A DNA stretch of 64,000 nt from Legionella gratiana. Lineage in GTDB: Bacteria > Pseudomonadota > Gammaproteobacteria > Legionellales > Legionellaceae. Positions 52,665-61,442 of the stretch are shown piece by piece. Position 1 is the stretch's first letter, and each line of letters opens with the position of its first letter. The stretch is from contig NZ_LNYE01000022.1 in the NCBI RefSeq assembly GCF_001467695.1, positions 371,803 through 435,802 on the forward strand. Reading direction: 5' to 3'. The notes below the pieces were generated by a model. The model searched no databases, had not been told where the DNA came from, and saw nothing but the letters and a program-made list of their open reading frames with translations. Both the position numbers and the translations under genes were made by a program.

Positions 52665-54095
52665 ATGGACTTAAATTTGTTAGAAAAAATCAGTGATTTT
52701 GAATGGCGAATTCCCAAGCATAGAAGGATGCGAGTGCCTGGATTTATTTTTGCTTCGGAAAGCCTGTTGCGCGATATGGATATGAAAGTGTATGAACAAG
52801 TGTCCAATGTAGCTACGTTACCAGGAATTGTTTGTGGCTCCTATGCAATGCCTGATGCTCATTGGGGATATGGATTTCCTATTGGTGGAGTTGCGGCCTT
52901 TGATCCTGAGAATGAAGGAATCGTATCTGCAGGAGGAGTCGGTTTTGATATTTCTTGTGGGGTAAGGCTCTTAACCACTGGACTTAAACGTGAAGAATTT
53001 GAACCTTATAAAGAGCAACTTGCGGATGCTTTATTCGCCCATATTCCAGCTGGTGTAGGCAGCAAAAGTCGCATTAATCTGACTTTGAAACAAATGGATG
53101 ATATGTTACGTGGCGGTGCTGTTTGGGCAGTCAAGCAAGGATATGGAGATCAGGAAGATTTAGAGCGTATTGAAGATTATGGTTGTGTTGAGGGAGCATT
53201 ACCAGAGCATGTTTCAGAACATGCAAAAAAACGTCAAAAAAATGAAATGGGTACTTTAGGATCAGGTAACCATTACTTAGAGATACAAGAAGTAAGCAAG
53301 ATATACTGCGAAAAATCAGCTGCAGCATTTGGTTTAGCTCAGGGTGATGTAGTTGTGAGCATTCACTGCGGTTCGCGTGGTTTAGGTCATCAAATTGGAA
53401 CCGATTTTCTACGTTCCATGTTAATTTACGCGCAACAACATGGAATTCAATTAATCGATCGGGAGTTAGCTTGCGCGCCTATTTATTCCTCAATGGGTGA
53501 ACGCTATTTAGGAGCTATGCGTGCTGGAATTAATTGTGCCTTAGCGAACCGTGAAATCATTACCCATTTTATGCGCGAAGTTTTTCAAGATGAGATACCT
53601 GGCACCAAAATAAGACTTATCTATGATGTATCGCATAATACCTGTAAAGAAGAAACGCATCTGATAGAAGGTAAACCAAAGCGTTTATTCGTGCATCGTA
53701 AAGGTGCTACACGAGCTTTTGGACCAGGTCATCCCCAATTAACTGCTTCTTTTAGTCATGTAGGTCAACCTGTCATCATTGGTGGCAGCATGGGAACGGC
53801 TTCTTATGTTTTAGCAGGAGCAGCGAATGCTGAAAATAAGTCTTTTGGTTCAGCATGTCATGGTGCAGGACGTGCCATGAGTCGACATCAAGCAACAAAA
53901 CAATGGCAAGGGCGAGAAATAATAACTCAATTAGCACAACAAGGCATTTTGATTCGCAGCCGTTCTTACCGAGGAGTGGCAGAAGAAGCTCCTGGAGCTT
54001 ATAAAAATGTGGATTTTGTTGTCGATGCCGCACAAGACTCCGGTTTAACTAAGAAAGTAGCCCGATTGCTCCCTATTGTGTGTGTGAAAGGATAA
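52665..54095 (+). CDS. rtcB: RNA 3'-phosphate ligase RtcB
   Basis: 476 residues, the normal RtcB length. Conserved motifs: VCGSYAMPDAHWGYGFPIGG, GVGFDISCGVRL (Cys metal ligand), GTLGSGNHYLEIQ, SIHCGSRGLGHQIG, HRKGATRAFGPGHP and SACHGAGRAMSRHQA, where the His is the guanylylated nucleophile. It joins 2',3'-cyclic-phosphate ends with 5'-OH in tRNA or damaged-RNA repair, using GTP and Mn2+. The archease lies just upstream. No adjacent toxin or sigma54 regulator (RtcR) is seen. Confidence 0.93.
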   Translation: MDLNLLEKISDFEWRIPKHRRMRVPGFIFASESLLRDMDMKVYEQVSNVATLPGIVCGSYAMPDAHWGYGFPIGGVAAFDPENEGIVSAGGVGFDISCGVRLLTTGLKREEFEPYKEQLADALFAHIPAGVGSKSRINLTLKQMDDMLRGGAVWAVKQGYGDQEDLERIEDYGCVEGALPEHVSEHAKKRQKNEMGTLGSGNHYLEIQEVSKIYCEKSAAAFGLAQGDVVVSIHCGSRGLGHQIGTDFLRSMLIYAQQHGIQLIDRELACAPIYSSMGERYLGAMRAGINCALANREIITHFMREVFQDEIPGTKIRLIYDVSHNTCKEETHLIEGKPKRLFVHRKGATRAFGPGHPQLTASFSHVGQPVIIGGSMGTASYVLAGAANAENKSFGSACHGAGRAMSRHQATKQWQGREIITQLAQQGILIRSRSYRGVAEEAPGAYKNVDFVVDAAQDSGLTKKVARLLPIVCVKG

Positions 54096-54105
54096 TTTTT
54101 TATTC

Positions 54106-54303
54106 ATGAATACCTCTTCTTTATTTCCTCTAACGCCATTCCGATTGGATTACACGGTTTGGGCGTTACAACGAAGAGGAAAAAATAGTGTGGATCATTG
54201 GGATGGCCATGGGTGTGACCTCCAATTGATGTATGATCCCCTTATAAATTTAGCCTATTTCTGCCCTAACAAAATCTTTACCCAACAATTCAAATGGTTC
54301 TAG
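54106..54303 (+). pseudogene. Truncated DNA-3-methyladenine glycosylase (AlkA-type) N-terminus
   Basis: The first ~35 residues (FPLTPFRLDYTVWALQRRG and NSVDHWDG) match the start of the AlkA-like DNA glycosylase family (TVWALRRR...VDRWDG). Homology then stops: GHGCDLQLMYDPLINLAYF and the tail are not that family. The remaining ~250 residues with the catalytic Asp are missing, so this is a broken gene. It abuts an AAA-ATPase fragment at ~54250, marking a deletion or insertion junction. Confidence 0.6.
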
Positions 54304-54483
54304 TGGAGCCCAATTATAAAATGGCTCTGATGCAACACCAAACATTCGCCTTAATGTGGTTTCAGAACTTCCAGCAAATATTACTTTAATAGTATCTTTT
54401 CTTACGTCTAAGGCCGCTCTCAATGCATGCGCAAAATGGGAATTTTCTTCATAAACAAGTACTTGAGCTTCAGTTTGTGACAT
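54250..54483 (-). pseudogene. AAA-family ATPase fragment
   Basis: 77 codons read LVYEENSHFAHALRAALDVR, IKVIFAGSSETTLRRMFG and FYNWAPLEPFELLGKDFV, the Walker-B-to-sensor-1 stretch of a prokaryotic AAA ATPase. The Walker A motif and C-terminal half are absent, and the ATG falls inside the usual Walker B strand. It is a remnant of a larger gene. Confidence 0.65.
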
Positions 54484-54487
54484 AATC

Positions 54488-54598
54488 TTCTTAAAAGTTC
54501 TTAATGTATTTAAGAAGTATTAAATATATCTAAATAATACTTATCAATTAGATAAGTTCTTAAAGGTTATTAAATCAAATAAGAACTTTTAAGAACTT
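54488..54598. repeat. Cluster of AGTTCTTAA/TTAAGAACT repeats
   Basis: Within ~110 bp the heptamer TTCTTAA or its complement TTAAGAA occurs at 54488, 54496, 54510, 54554 and 54589, with AAGAACTT also at 54581. The best units are AAGTTCTTAA (54554-54563) and TTAAGAACTT (54589-54598). They lie between the ATPase fragment and the intron. Operator sites or a replication-type iteron remnant are possible; nothing confirms either. Confidence 0.6.
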
Positions 54599-54717
54599 TC
54601 AAAACAATATAACTTACTGTTTAAGCGATTAATTTTTTTAATTACTTCTAATTCATGAGCCAATTAGGGGTCGTGGGTGAGTAGAACGGCCAGATCACTC
54701 CGACCGAACCCTCCTCA

Positions 54718-54750
54718 GAACCGGACTTGCGGAACTACCGCATCCGGCTC
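54718..54750 (-). ncRNA. Group II intron domain V
   Basis: On the minus strand GAGCCGGATGCGG and CCGCAAGTCCGGTTC pair into the 33-base hairpin with the catalytic AGC triad near the 5' arm (GAGCC). It lies 39 bases after the maturase stop and before domain VI, as expected. Confidence 0.82.
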
Positions 54751-54788
54751 CCGATAGATCAGTGTCCCCACACATATTTCAGCGTTGT

Positions 54789-56114
54789 TCAGAACATCGA
54801 TACCGTTTTCCAGTATTTTGGAAACCCTTCGGCTTGTAGTACTTGCAACAGCTTTTTCCATGTCACCCTTCGCTTACCCCCACGGCGATTTAGCCACTGC
54901 AGTAGTATACGTTTTGTCCGCTCCAGAAATTGCCCAATTCGCCTTTTATTGTCCGACACTCCGTGGTAATTGACCCATCCTCTCACTACCCTGATGACCG
55001 TCCGAATTACCTCGTTTGTGTCTTTTACGTTTAGATTTTCCCAGAGATACTCCCTCAGCCCTCTGAGTTTAGCTGCGAATCGATCTTTACGGCTTGTATA
55101 TTTCAACCGCCAAAAGCCTTTCCTCGCCATGCCCCAGTAGCAGGTAAAGCCTAGGAAATTAAACGTCGGCAATCTAGCACCTTCTTCTGAGGCTTGTTTT
55201 GCTGCAATTCGTCCCGCTGGTATTACTTGGGATTTGTCCGCATGCATTTCTAACCCACCTCGAGCAAGACGCTTGGGTAGCACTTCATAAAATCGTTGCG
55301 CTTCACTTTGCTTTTCAAACACGAAGACCATATCATCCGCAAAGCGGATCAACTCAGCCTGTCCCCTGATATGGGTTTCTGCAATGGCAGTGAACCACTC
55401 ATCAATTAGGTAATGTAGATATACATTGGCCAAAATTGGCGATAAGATAGAACCCGCTGGACAACCGCGCGAGTTCTTAACTTCCTGCTCTCCTTCCAGA
55501 ATAGGTGCCGTAATCAATACCTCGATTAGCCTTAGGAAGCGGTTATCTGTTATTTTATTTCGCAGTAACTTCATGATCACTCCATGTGGAATTGAGTTGA
55601 AGTACTTACGTATATCGATTTCCACTATAGCACCCTTTGGATTTCTGTAGGTTGCTTGGCTTAGTGCCTTTAATGCCGTATGACAGTTCTTTCCTGGCCT
55701 ATACCCATAGGAACAGGCTAAGAATAAAGGCTCGTAGATCTTGTTCAGTATTGTACTGACTGACAACTGAACTAGCTTGTCTTCTAAACAAGATATAGCT
55801 AAGGGCCTTGTACTGCCATCTTCTTTCGGTATTTCCGTTATTCTTGCTGGTTTCGGTCTGTAGGTCCTTCTGCGTAACTTTTTGATGAGTGCTTTGATAT
55901 TTTCATCTAGCTTCTCACCATAAGCTTCCTTGCTGATTTTATCGATACCAATGGCTTTATTCCCGTCTAGCCTTCGGAACTGTTCTTTTAGCATATCAGA
56001 GTTTAACAAGTGTCCCAGATTGTTAAATAAGATTGGCTTGTCTTTCCCTGATAGCTCGCCTATGCGCTCAAGTTTCGTTAACCATGATGGTCTGTCGTTG
56101 CTGTGTACAGTCAT
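54789..56114 (-). CDS. ltrA: Group II intron reverse transcriptase/maturase
   Basis: 441 residues. Reverse-transcriptase motifs: IPKEDGSTRPLAISCLEDK, YGYRPGKNCHTALKAL, VEIDIRKYFNSIPHG, RGCPAGSILSPILANVYLH, and the catalytic RFADDMVFV (FADD box). Domain X with the maturase signature RVVRGWVNYHGVSDNKRR follows. There is no C-terminal HNH endonuclease, so mobility would use ssDNA targets at replication forks, as in En-minus lineages. GAGAG precedes the ATG. Confidence 0.92.
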   Translation of the reverse strand: MTVHSNDRPSWLTKLERIGELSGKDKPILFNNLGHLLNSDMLKEQFRRLDGNKAIGIDKISKEAYGEKLDENIKALIKKLRRRTYRPKPARITEIPKEDGSTRPLAISCLEDKLVQLSVSTILNKIYEPLFLACSYGYRPGKNCHTALKALSQATYRNPKGAIVEIDIRKYFNSIPHGVIMKLLRNKITDNRFLRLIEVLITAPILEGEQEVKNSRGCPAGSILSPILANVYLHYLIDEWFTAIAETHIRGQAELIRFADDMVFVFEKQSEAQRFYEVLPKRLARGGLEMHADKSQVIPAGRIAAKQASEEGARLPTFNFLGFTCYWGMARKGFWRLKYTSRKDRFAAKLRGLREYLWENLNVKDTNEVIRTVIRVVRGWVNYHGVSDNKRRIGQFLERTKRILLQWLNRRGGKRRVTWKKLLQVLQAEGFPKYWKTVSMF

Positions 56115-56658
56115 TGTTTCTCTCTTTACGCTCGATCTATCTGCCAGCCCTTCGCTCCACAGGCGTTACCCCGCTTCATCACTAATATGACCGACTCCGA
56201 CTTCCATCTGACTCATTTCCAAGGCCTCGTGTTTTGCACTTGCGCCTCAGATACTCCCTCCATGGAGAAGCAGTGGATCTCCTAGGTTCCACACATAACT
56301 TTATAAACTCGCCAACGCTTACAACTCCGGCTGGTGCTATTTGATGGATTTATCAGTTTGACCATCAAGTAGCTGTTGCCTGCTACTCTTCCAATGGTAT
56401 CGGCACCAAACGACTAGTGGATTTCGGAGCTATTAACCAGCGTTCAACTCCTTTTCGGCTCGAATATTTCGCTGTCTACGCTTCATCTTCTTCGTTACCT
56501 TAGAAAATGCAAGACTCGCTACGCAGCGATCTGATTTATCTTCTGCGACAGGACTTTCACCCGCAAGTTATGTGCAGCTTTGCCTAGCGCACTGGAATAA
56601 CCACCAAAAGTGTTAATTCTGAGAAAAGCTCTATTCTAGATAAAAAAACCTAACATCT

Positions 56659-56919
56659 TTAACTTTCTACAGAGTGGCATAAAACACTAAGTGTTTCATC
56701 TCCAAATAATTGTATTTTAGACGGATATTTTCTAAGTAAGGAGTTATAACTATCAGCGGAAAGATTTTCGCGATTATATTTGCCTTGAGTTGTGGCTTCC
56801 CAAAATAGTAAAAAATCATCCACACAGGCAAATTCAAAATCACAGATAGCATAATTTTCTATAACCGGGAATAATTTCTGGGCTAGCTCCTGATTTAATC
56901 CTATTTTCGTATACAGTAT
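56659..56919 (-). pseudogene. Degenerate reading frame, unidentified
   Basis: From the stop at 56659 an open frame of 87 codons runs upstream, reading KIGLNQELAQKLFPVIENYA, VDDFLLFWEATTQGKYNREN and YPSKIQLFGDETLSVLCHSV. It has a protein-like composition but no credible start codon, and it lies next to the intron. It may be the end of a gene whose start is lost. No family is recognised. The overlapping frame read as MLSVILNLPVWM is not convincing. Confidence 0.35.
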
Positions 56920-57008
56920 TTAATACTATTGTAAGCGATGATACAATTTGCAATAAGTCTCACTGCATGGGCACTGATTCGGTTGTTGACAATTTATAAG
57001 GATATAAA

Positions 57009-57368
57009 ATGCATATTACAAAGTATATTCTCCCAGTTTTTATTAGCATGTCTCTTTATGCATACGATTCTGATTACATAGGAACACGATCAAATCCTAT
57101 ACCGCTTAAAGGCGGAATATTTGGCGTTCTTGAATCAGTTACTATTTATCTGTATCAAGATATGAGTTTTGATATTACAGATAATAATATCCTTATATTA
57201 AAAGGTACCTTTATAAATAATACAGATAGTATTAGTTACAGTGATCATATTGCTTTTTCAAACAAAGTTTATATTGAAAGTAATGGAAAGAAAAAAACTT
57301 GTTTACAAACAGTTTTGTATAAACCAGATATTTACAGTTATAAAACAGATTGGTTTTGCCCTGCTTAG
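57009..57368 (+). CDS. Small secreted protein of unknown function
   Basis: 119 residues with a signal peptide (MHITKYILPVFISMSLYA, about 18 residues). The remainder is rich in Tyr, Asp and Ser (VTIYLYQDMSFDITDNN), with two cysteines (TCLQTVLY and terminal WFCPA) that could form a disulfide. A beta-rich periplasmic or secreted protein is likely. There is a TAAGGATATAAAATG arrangement upstream of the ATG. No family match. Confidence 0.6.
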   Translation: MHITKYILPVFISMSLYAYDSDYIGTRSNPIPLKGGIFGVLESVTIYLYQDMSFDITDNNILILKGTFINNTDSISYSDHIAFSNKVYIESNGKKKTCLQTVLYKPDIYSYKTDWFCPA

Positions 57369-57725
57369 ACAATCCAATAAAACAAAATGGTTTCATTAAG
57401 GAATTTGGGTAAACAAATTACCATTTTATGCTGTGGGATATTTTGTGAAAGCTCACTTCAAGTATGCTCGGCCACTATTTGTATTCTATGCTGATGAAGT
57501 AAAAATAAGCTAATTAAGATCATTAAGAGACCTTGATAATCCTTAAGGGGTTCTGGTTAGGAACCCCCAAAAATGCTCAGTCTAAAAATAAATCAATTTT
57601 TCTATTTTGATCTCTAGTTTCCAAGTTTCAGTCAGTTTTTCGACTTAACTGACCATAATTCCACATAAATCTATTTTCTGGTAATATCACATTTTTTAGT
57701 CAAAGATTATTATATTGGATCATAT
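57369..57725. other. Intergenic region with a GC hairpin
   Basis: These 357 bases hold no supported gene. GGGGTTC (57547-57553) and GAACCCC (57561-57567) form a 7-bp hairpin, with no U-tract on the + strand. The region must carry the promoter of the downstream gene. Confidence 0.4.
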
Positions 57726-58907
57726 ATGCCATTATTTACCTCACAAGATCTCGTGCCTTTAGCTAAAAGTAATTTAGGTTTAAGACTCACAGGGAATACA
57801 AATGAGGCAAAATCAGGTGGATTTGGCGACGCAATACCGTTATCTCATCTTGGTGGAGCTAAAGATATTATAGAATTTGTAACGTTGTCTTTTCTTCCTG
57901 AACCGCCAAAAGATCAAATGGAGGCTATCTATAATCGATACAAGAAAATTGATATCCACTCGAATGATTGCATGCCTCGATTGATACTACATTATGCTGC
58001 AAAGAATAATATTGGCGATGCTAAGGAACGGTTATCTTATCAAAAAGATGATGTAATGACAGCGTTTTATTTTAAATTAGAACTTATGTCGATTGAGTCT
58101 GAAGCTAAAAAGCTAGTTTCTTTTTATACCTCTACATCAACGACAGCCCCTTTAGAATTAATTACAAGCCAGTGTCCTTATTTAGCCCAAGAATTAGCTC
58201 ATAATTTTAATGAAAAATTTCTGTTACGCTTGAAGATAAATTGGGATGCATATGCAACTAGTGATGACATGGATTATCTATTTTTGTCAGACAATCTTCA
58301 GATCCGAAACTATGACGAAGGTTACGATTTTAATAATTATCCTTTGGGAAAAGTAGGCCGCCATCAATTTGATGCTGCAAATGTTGTAGAGCAGGTAATG
58401 TTTTTAGGTGGTGAAAATCGTACGCCTGATGCTGAGAAGAATTTAGAGCAACGTATTTTTAATTCTATAAAAAGTATTATGCGTAATAATTTATATCAAT
58501 CATTACGTCAGCTTCATCAAAATATCGAAACAAAATTATCACAACATTTAGACTATCCTATTGATTTTAAAAAGGCTTGCAACGAGATGATCGCATTAGT
58601 TGCTAAATTACAAGAAAATGAACAGCTTTCATTTGAAGAATCGATTGATTTGATGAAAAGGACAGAAAGCTTAATTGATAATCCAGCAGAATATAAAACA
58701 TTTCTTACTGCAGCGAAAAATTATCGTATGGTTTCTGGAGGAAAATTATCAGCATATATGATGTTGATTGCTGGTTGGGCTGCTAAGATTATGACAATAA
58801 ACTGTATTGGTGATGCTTGGATTAAGCTTGCAACGGAAAAGCTCGAGTTAATTTCAACATCTCAAGAACTTGCTAATGTTATTCAATCCTACTCAACCAG
58901 TCTATAA
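57726..58907 (+). CDS. Hypothetical protein, possible Dot/Icm substrate
   Basis: 393 residues, mainly alpha-helical and acidic, with no signal peptide and one hydrophobic patch near the end (LSAYMMLIAGWAAKIMTINC, ~345-364). The N-terminus MPLFTSQDLVPLAKSN and repeated Glu/Lys heptads (NLEQRIFNSIKSIMRNNLYQ) do not match a known enzyme. The C-terminus is Ser/Gln/Thr-rich (STSQELANVIQSYSTSL). It resembles orphan Legionella proteins, but that is a composition argument only. No Walker, kinase or protease motif is seen. Confidence 0.6.
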   Translation: MPLFTSQDLVPLAKSNLGLRLTGNTNEAKSGGFGDAIPLSHLGGAKDIIEFVTLSFLPEPPKDQMEAIYNRYKKIDIHSNDCMPRLILHYAAKNNIGDAKERLSYQKDDVMTAFYFKLELMSIESEAKKLVSFYTSTSTTAPLELITSQCPYLAQELAHNFNEKFLLRLKINWDAYATSDDMDYLFLSDNLQIRNYDEGYDFNNYPLGKVGRHQFDAANVVEQVMFLGGENRTPDAEKNLEQRIFNSIKSIMRNNLYQSLRQLHQNIETKLSQHLDYPIDFKKACNEMIALVAKLQENEQLSFEESIDLMKRTESLIDNPAEYKTFLTAAKNYRMVSGGKLSAYMMLIAGWAAKIMTINCIGDAWIKLATEKLELISTSQELANVIQSYSTSL

Positions 58908-58968
58908 AGATAGCTTGTTGTCTTATCTGGCCTTAATATAGCTATCCAGAAATGAATGAGATTTCATC

Positions 58969-59352
58969 ATGCGACCTAATTGTTTTCTAAAATCCTATAA
59001 AAATGGTGTAACACTGAGTTCAGAAAACACTCATCATCGTCATGCACCCAACATTCAGTCTATTATGCGTTTGCCCTTCAATGTTTATATACTGGATCAT
59101 GGAAGCCGTATTAAACAAGCGAATGAACCCTGTTTAGCTTCTGCTGGTTTACTTTCATTAAACGATGCTTATAATAAAACCGTCCAGGATTTAGTGTCTC
59201 CTCAGTTTTCTCAAACTATTTTGCAAAAGGATCAAACTGTTTTAAAGCATAGAAAATTGCAAATATTCGATGAAACAGGCGTCATTAATAACAACTTAGT
59301 GAATACCATAGTACCCATTAATCAATTTGTGAACAAAAACATGTGTTTTTGA
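58969..59352 (+). CDS. PAS-domain fragment protein
   Basis: 127 residues. Residues ~25-115 resemble a PAS fold: LPFNVYILDHGSRIKQANEP, ALASAG-like CLASAGLLS, VQDLVSPQFSQTILQKDQTV. No output domain (LuxR helix-turn-helix, kinase or GGDEF) follows, and the frame ends NQFVNKNMCF. Legionella has many PAS-plus-LuxR regulators, so this could be a truncated one. Whether the short protein is made is unclear. Confidence 0.5.
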   Translation: MRPNCFLKSYKNGVTLSSENTHHRHAPNIQSIMRLPFNVYILDHGSRIKQANEPCLASAGLLSLNDAYNKTVQDLVSPQFSQTILQKDQTVLKHRKLQIFDETGVINNNLVNTIVPINQFVNKNMCF

Positions 59353-59539
59353 GATACAACGTTTACAAATTTAAAGATCAGTTATTTCTAGGCAATAATT
59401 AGTGCAATTTTTGGAAATTAAATCCTCGTATCAATAAGAATAAAATTTGAATAATTCTTATAACCTGGCAAAAATAGACAGGTTACATGTTTATATTAAA
59501 GCAGTAAAATTCCTTATTTTTGAGTTGAGGTATTTACTG

Positions 59540-60409
59540 ATGTATCGATCTACTGTAGAAGAAAGTGCTCGTTTAGAAGATAACCTTCTAACTGCTAGCC
59601 GTGATGGGAAACTTGATGAAGTAATGCGATTAGTACAAGCGTTTCCCGATCTAATACATTCACCTAATGTTGCAGGAAATACTCCTTTGCATCTAGCAGT
59701 AATTAAGGGACAGGTTGAAATAATTGAGTTTTTATTGAAAAATGGAGCAAAAATAGACGCAGTCAATAATTGTGGACTTACGCCATTTTGCGAATCTTTG
59801 CTGCGTGTTCCACCCTATCACGATCACTATCCATTAGAAACCTTTGAAAGAATCGTAAAACTTTTCATAGAGGCTGGACTTGATTTAAACGAAACGGCTC
59901 ATATTTCTAAAAGTTACCTAGGTGACCTGGCATTCTCTGGAGCCTTAGAAGCAAGTAAAATTCTCGTAGCAAATGGTGCTGATATCAATATCCAGGACCA
60001 GTTTGGCTTTACTCCTTTGCATAGTGCTGCTTGTGGTGTTAGAAAAGGTTATTTTGAAAAAGAGCAAGCAGAAGTTGGTAAATGGCTTATTAGTATTGGT
60101 GCTGATAAAAATGCTAAAACCAATGATGGCAAAACAGCTCTCGATTTTGCAAAAAAATTTGAGCATTCAGACCTAGTTAATTTGTTGAAACCTCATTCCC
60201 CATATCCTTTTTTCTTACAACATCTTAAAGTTGAATCTAAACAACTAGCTGATAAAAAAGTAGCCAATGCTTTATGGCTATCTGATAAAGATGTGACAAC
60301 TACCAATATCTCTAAATCAGAATTTGGATTATGGGCAGAAAAAAAATCTCTATGCTTTAATCAAGACAATGTTGAAGAATCCCTTTCACAGTATGTGATG
60401 AAAAAATAG
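59540..60409 (+). CDS. Ankyrin-repeat protein
   Basis: 290 residues from ATG 59540 (GAGG upstream; a TTG at 59447 lacks a ribosome-binding site). Ankyrin repeats: GNTPLHLAVIKGQVEIIEFL followed by LKNGAKIDAVNNCGLTPFCE, then ASKILVANGADINIQDQFGF with TPLHSAACG, and VGKWLISIGADKNAKTNDGK with TALDFAKKFEHSDLVNLL. The non-repeat C-terminus (~235-290) is charged, with KKSLCFNQDNVEESLSQYVM. Ankyrin proteins bind host or bacterial partners; in Legionella many are translocated. A good terminator follows at 60425-60463. Confidence 0.85.
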   Translation: MYRSTVEESARLEDNLLTASRDGKLDEVMRLVQAFPDLIHSPNVAGNTPLHLAVIKGQVEIIEFLLKNGAKIDAVNNCGLTPFCESLLRVPPYHDHYPLETFERIVKLFIEAGLDLNETAHISKSYLGDLAFSGALEASKILVANGADINIQDQFGFTPLHSAACGVRKGYFEKEQAEVGKWLISIGADKNAKTNDGKTALDFAKKFEHSDLVNLLKPHSPYPFFLQHLKVESKQLADKKVANALWLSDKDVTTTNISKSEFGLWAEKKSLCFNQDNVEESLSQYVMKK

Positions 60410-60424
60410 TATCGAAGCCTATTT

Positions 60425-60463
60425 GGTTGCATTTGTTTGCAGATAATAAATGCAGCCATTTTT
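60425..60463 (+). terminator. Intrinsic terminator after the ankyrin gene
   Basis: GGTTGCATTT (60425-60434) pairs with AAATGCAGCC (60447-60456; one G-U), followed by ATTTTT. It lies 16 bases after the ankyrin stop. The rest of 60464-60839 has no gene and carries the leader of the split LigD genes. Confidence 0.75.
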
Positions 60464-60839
60464 GAACAGAATACTTAAATTTACAATACTAATTCATATT
60501 ACGAGGCGAGTCAGGATACCTGTAAATCACTACTTAAATTGAGTGGTTATAGCGCTCGCTAGGCTTGTTATTAACTCAGGTCAATAAGCAAATTGCTAAG
60601 ATAAGCCCAATGGAAATCCAGTATTTAACTTGACCTCTTTACCTAAAGAATTACCGTGACTGTACAAAAATTACCTATAAACTACAAATGAAATTCATAT
60701 AAGTCGTCATACAGTTCAGATTATTTTATTGAAATCCAACTGATTAACTAATAAATTTATTTATAAATTATTTAGAATTCACACTGTTCATTTGAAGTAA
60801 CGAGACAATGTATTGATCTTCCAAAAAAAGGATTGAATC

Positions 60840-61442
60840 ATGTCTACAAACAAAAAATTAAAATCTTATCGGCAAAAAAGAGACTTTAGGAAAACCCAAG
60901 AGCCCAGAGGTACTGAAAAAAAGAAAAAAAATGACACTATCTTCGTCATTCAAAAGCATGATGCCAGCCACTTGCATTATGATTTTCGTTTACAAATGAA
61001 TAATGTATTAGTCTCTTGGGCTATTCCTAAAGGACTTTCAACAGCAGCTAATAAGAAAAGATTGGCCATTCGTACAGAAGATCATCCACTCGATTATGCC
61101 AAATTTGAGGGTATTATTCCTAAAGGAGAGTATGGTGCTGGAACAGTTATGGTATGGGACTATGGTCATTATGAACCAATTATTGATGATGAAGATAAAA
61201 AATCAATGCTAAAAGCATTAAAAGAAGGTTCTTTAAAATTCTACCTCTATGGAGAAAAAATAAAAGGAGGTTATGCCATGACTCGTACCAATTTCAAAAA
61301 AGATAAGGAACAATGGATAATTTTCAAACTCGATGATGATCAAGCTGATGCTCGGAAAAATCCGGTCAGCACGAAACCAAATTCAGTATTAACTGGTCGT
61401 TCTTTAGATGAAATTGCTAAAGATGAGAAAGAAAATGAATAA
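60840..61442 (+). CDS. LigD-type 3'-phosphoesterase domain protein (split)
   Basis: 200 residues corresponding to the N-terminal phosphoesterase module of LigD. The metal/catalytic block is FVIQKHDASHLHYDFRLQ, with His40, His46 and Asp48 at the positions of the LigD catalytic triad. TEDHPLDYAKFEGIIPKGEY and GYAMTRTNF follow. It trims 3'-phosphates or ribonucleotides at broken ends. AAGGA lies before the ATG. The ligase gene begins within its last codons (ATG 61435), so translation is coupled. Confidence 0.9.
   Translation: MSTNKKLKSYRQKRDFRKTQEPRGTEKKKKNDTIFVIQKHDASHLHYDFRLQMNNVLVSWAIPKGLSTAANKKRLAIRTEDHPLDYAKFEGIIPKGEYGAGTVMVWDYGHYEPIIDDEDKKSMLKALKEGSLKFYLYGEKIKGGYAMTRTNFKKDKEQWIIFKLDDDQADARKNPVSTKPNSVLTGRSLDEIAKDEKENE

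Larger units (their letters stand above)
54677..56592 (-). mobile_element. Group II intron (complete, ~1.9 kb)
   Basis: On the minus strand the intron begins at 56592 with GTGCGCTAGGCAAAGC, followed by GGGTGAAAGTCC, typical of 5' group II ends. The 5' RNA (56115-56592) encodes no protein and would fold into domains I-III plus the start of IV. The maturase gene is in domain IV, domain V is at 54718-54750, and domain VI ends near ...CTACTCAC at about 54677. Exact 3' end is uncertain by a few bases. It is inserted between a decayed frame and the AGTTCTTAA repeats. G+C is higher than the neighbours, consistent with recent arrival. Confidence 0.88.

Noticed and set aside
54488..54598. Possible CRISPR array
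   Set aside because: The repeats are 7-10 bases, irregularly spaced and in both orientations; no cas genes are present.
56667..56852. 61-codon frame starting MLSVILNLPVWM
   Set aside because: A different frame of the same strand gives a more protein-like sequence; this one lacks a ribosome-binding site.
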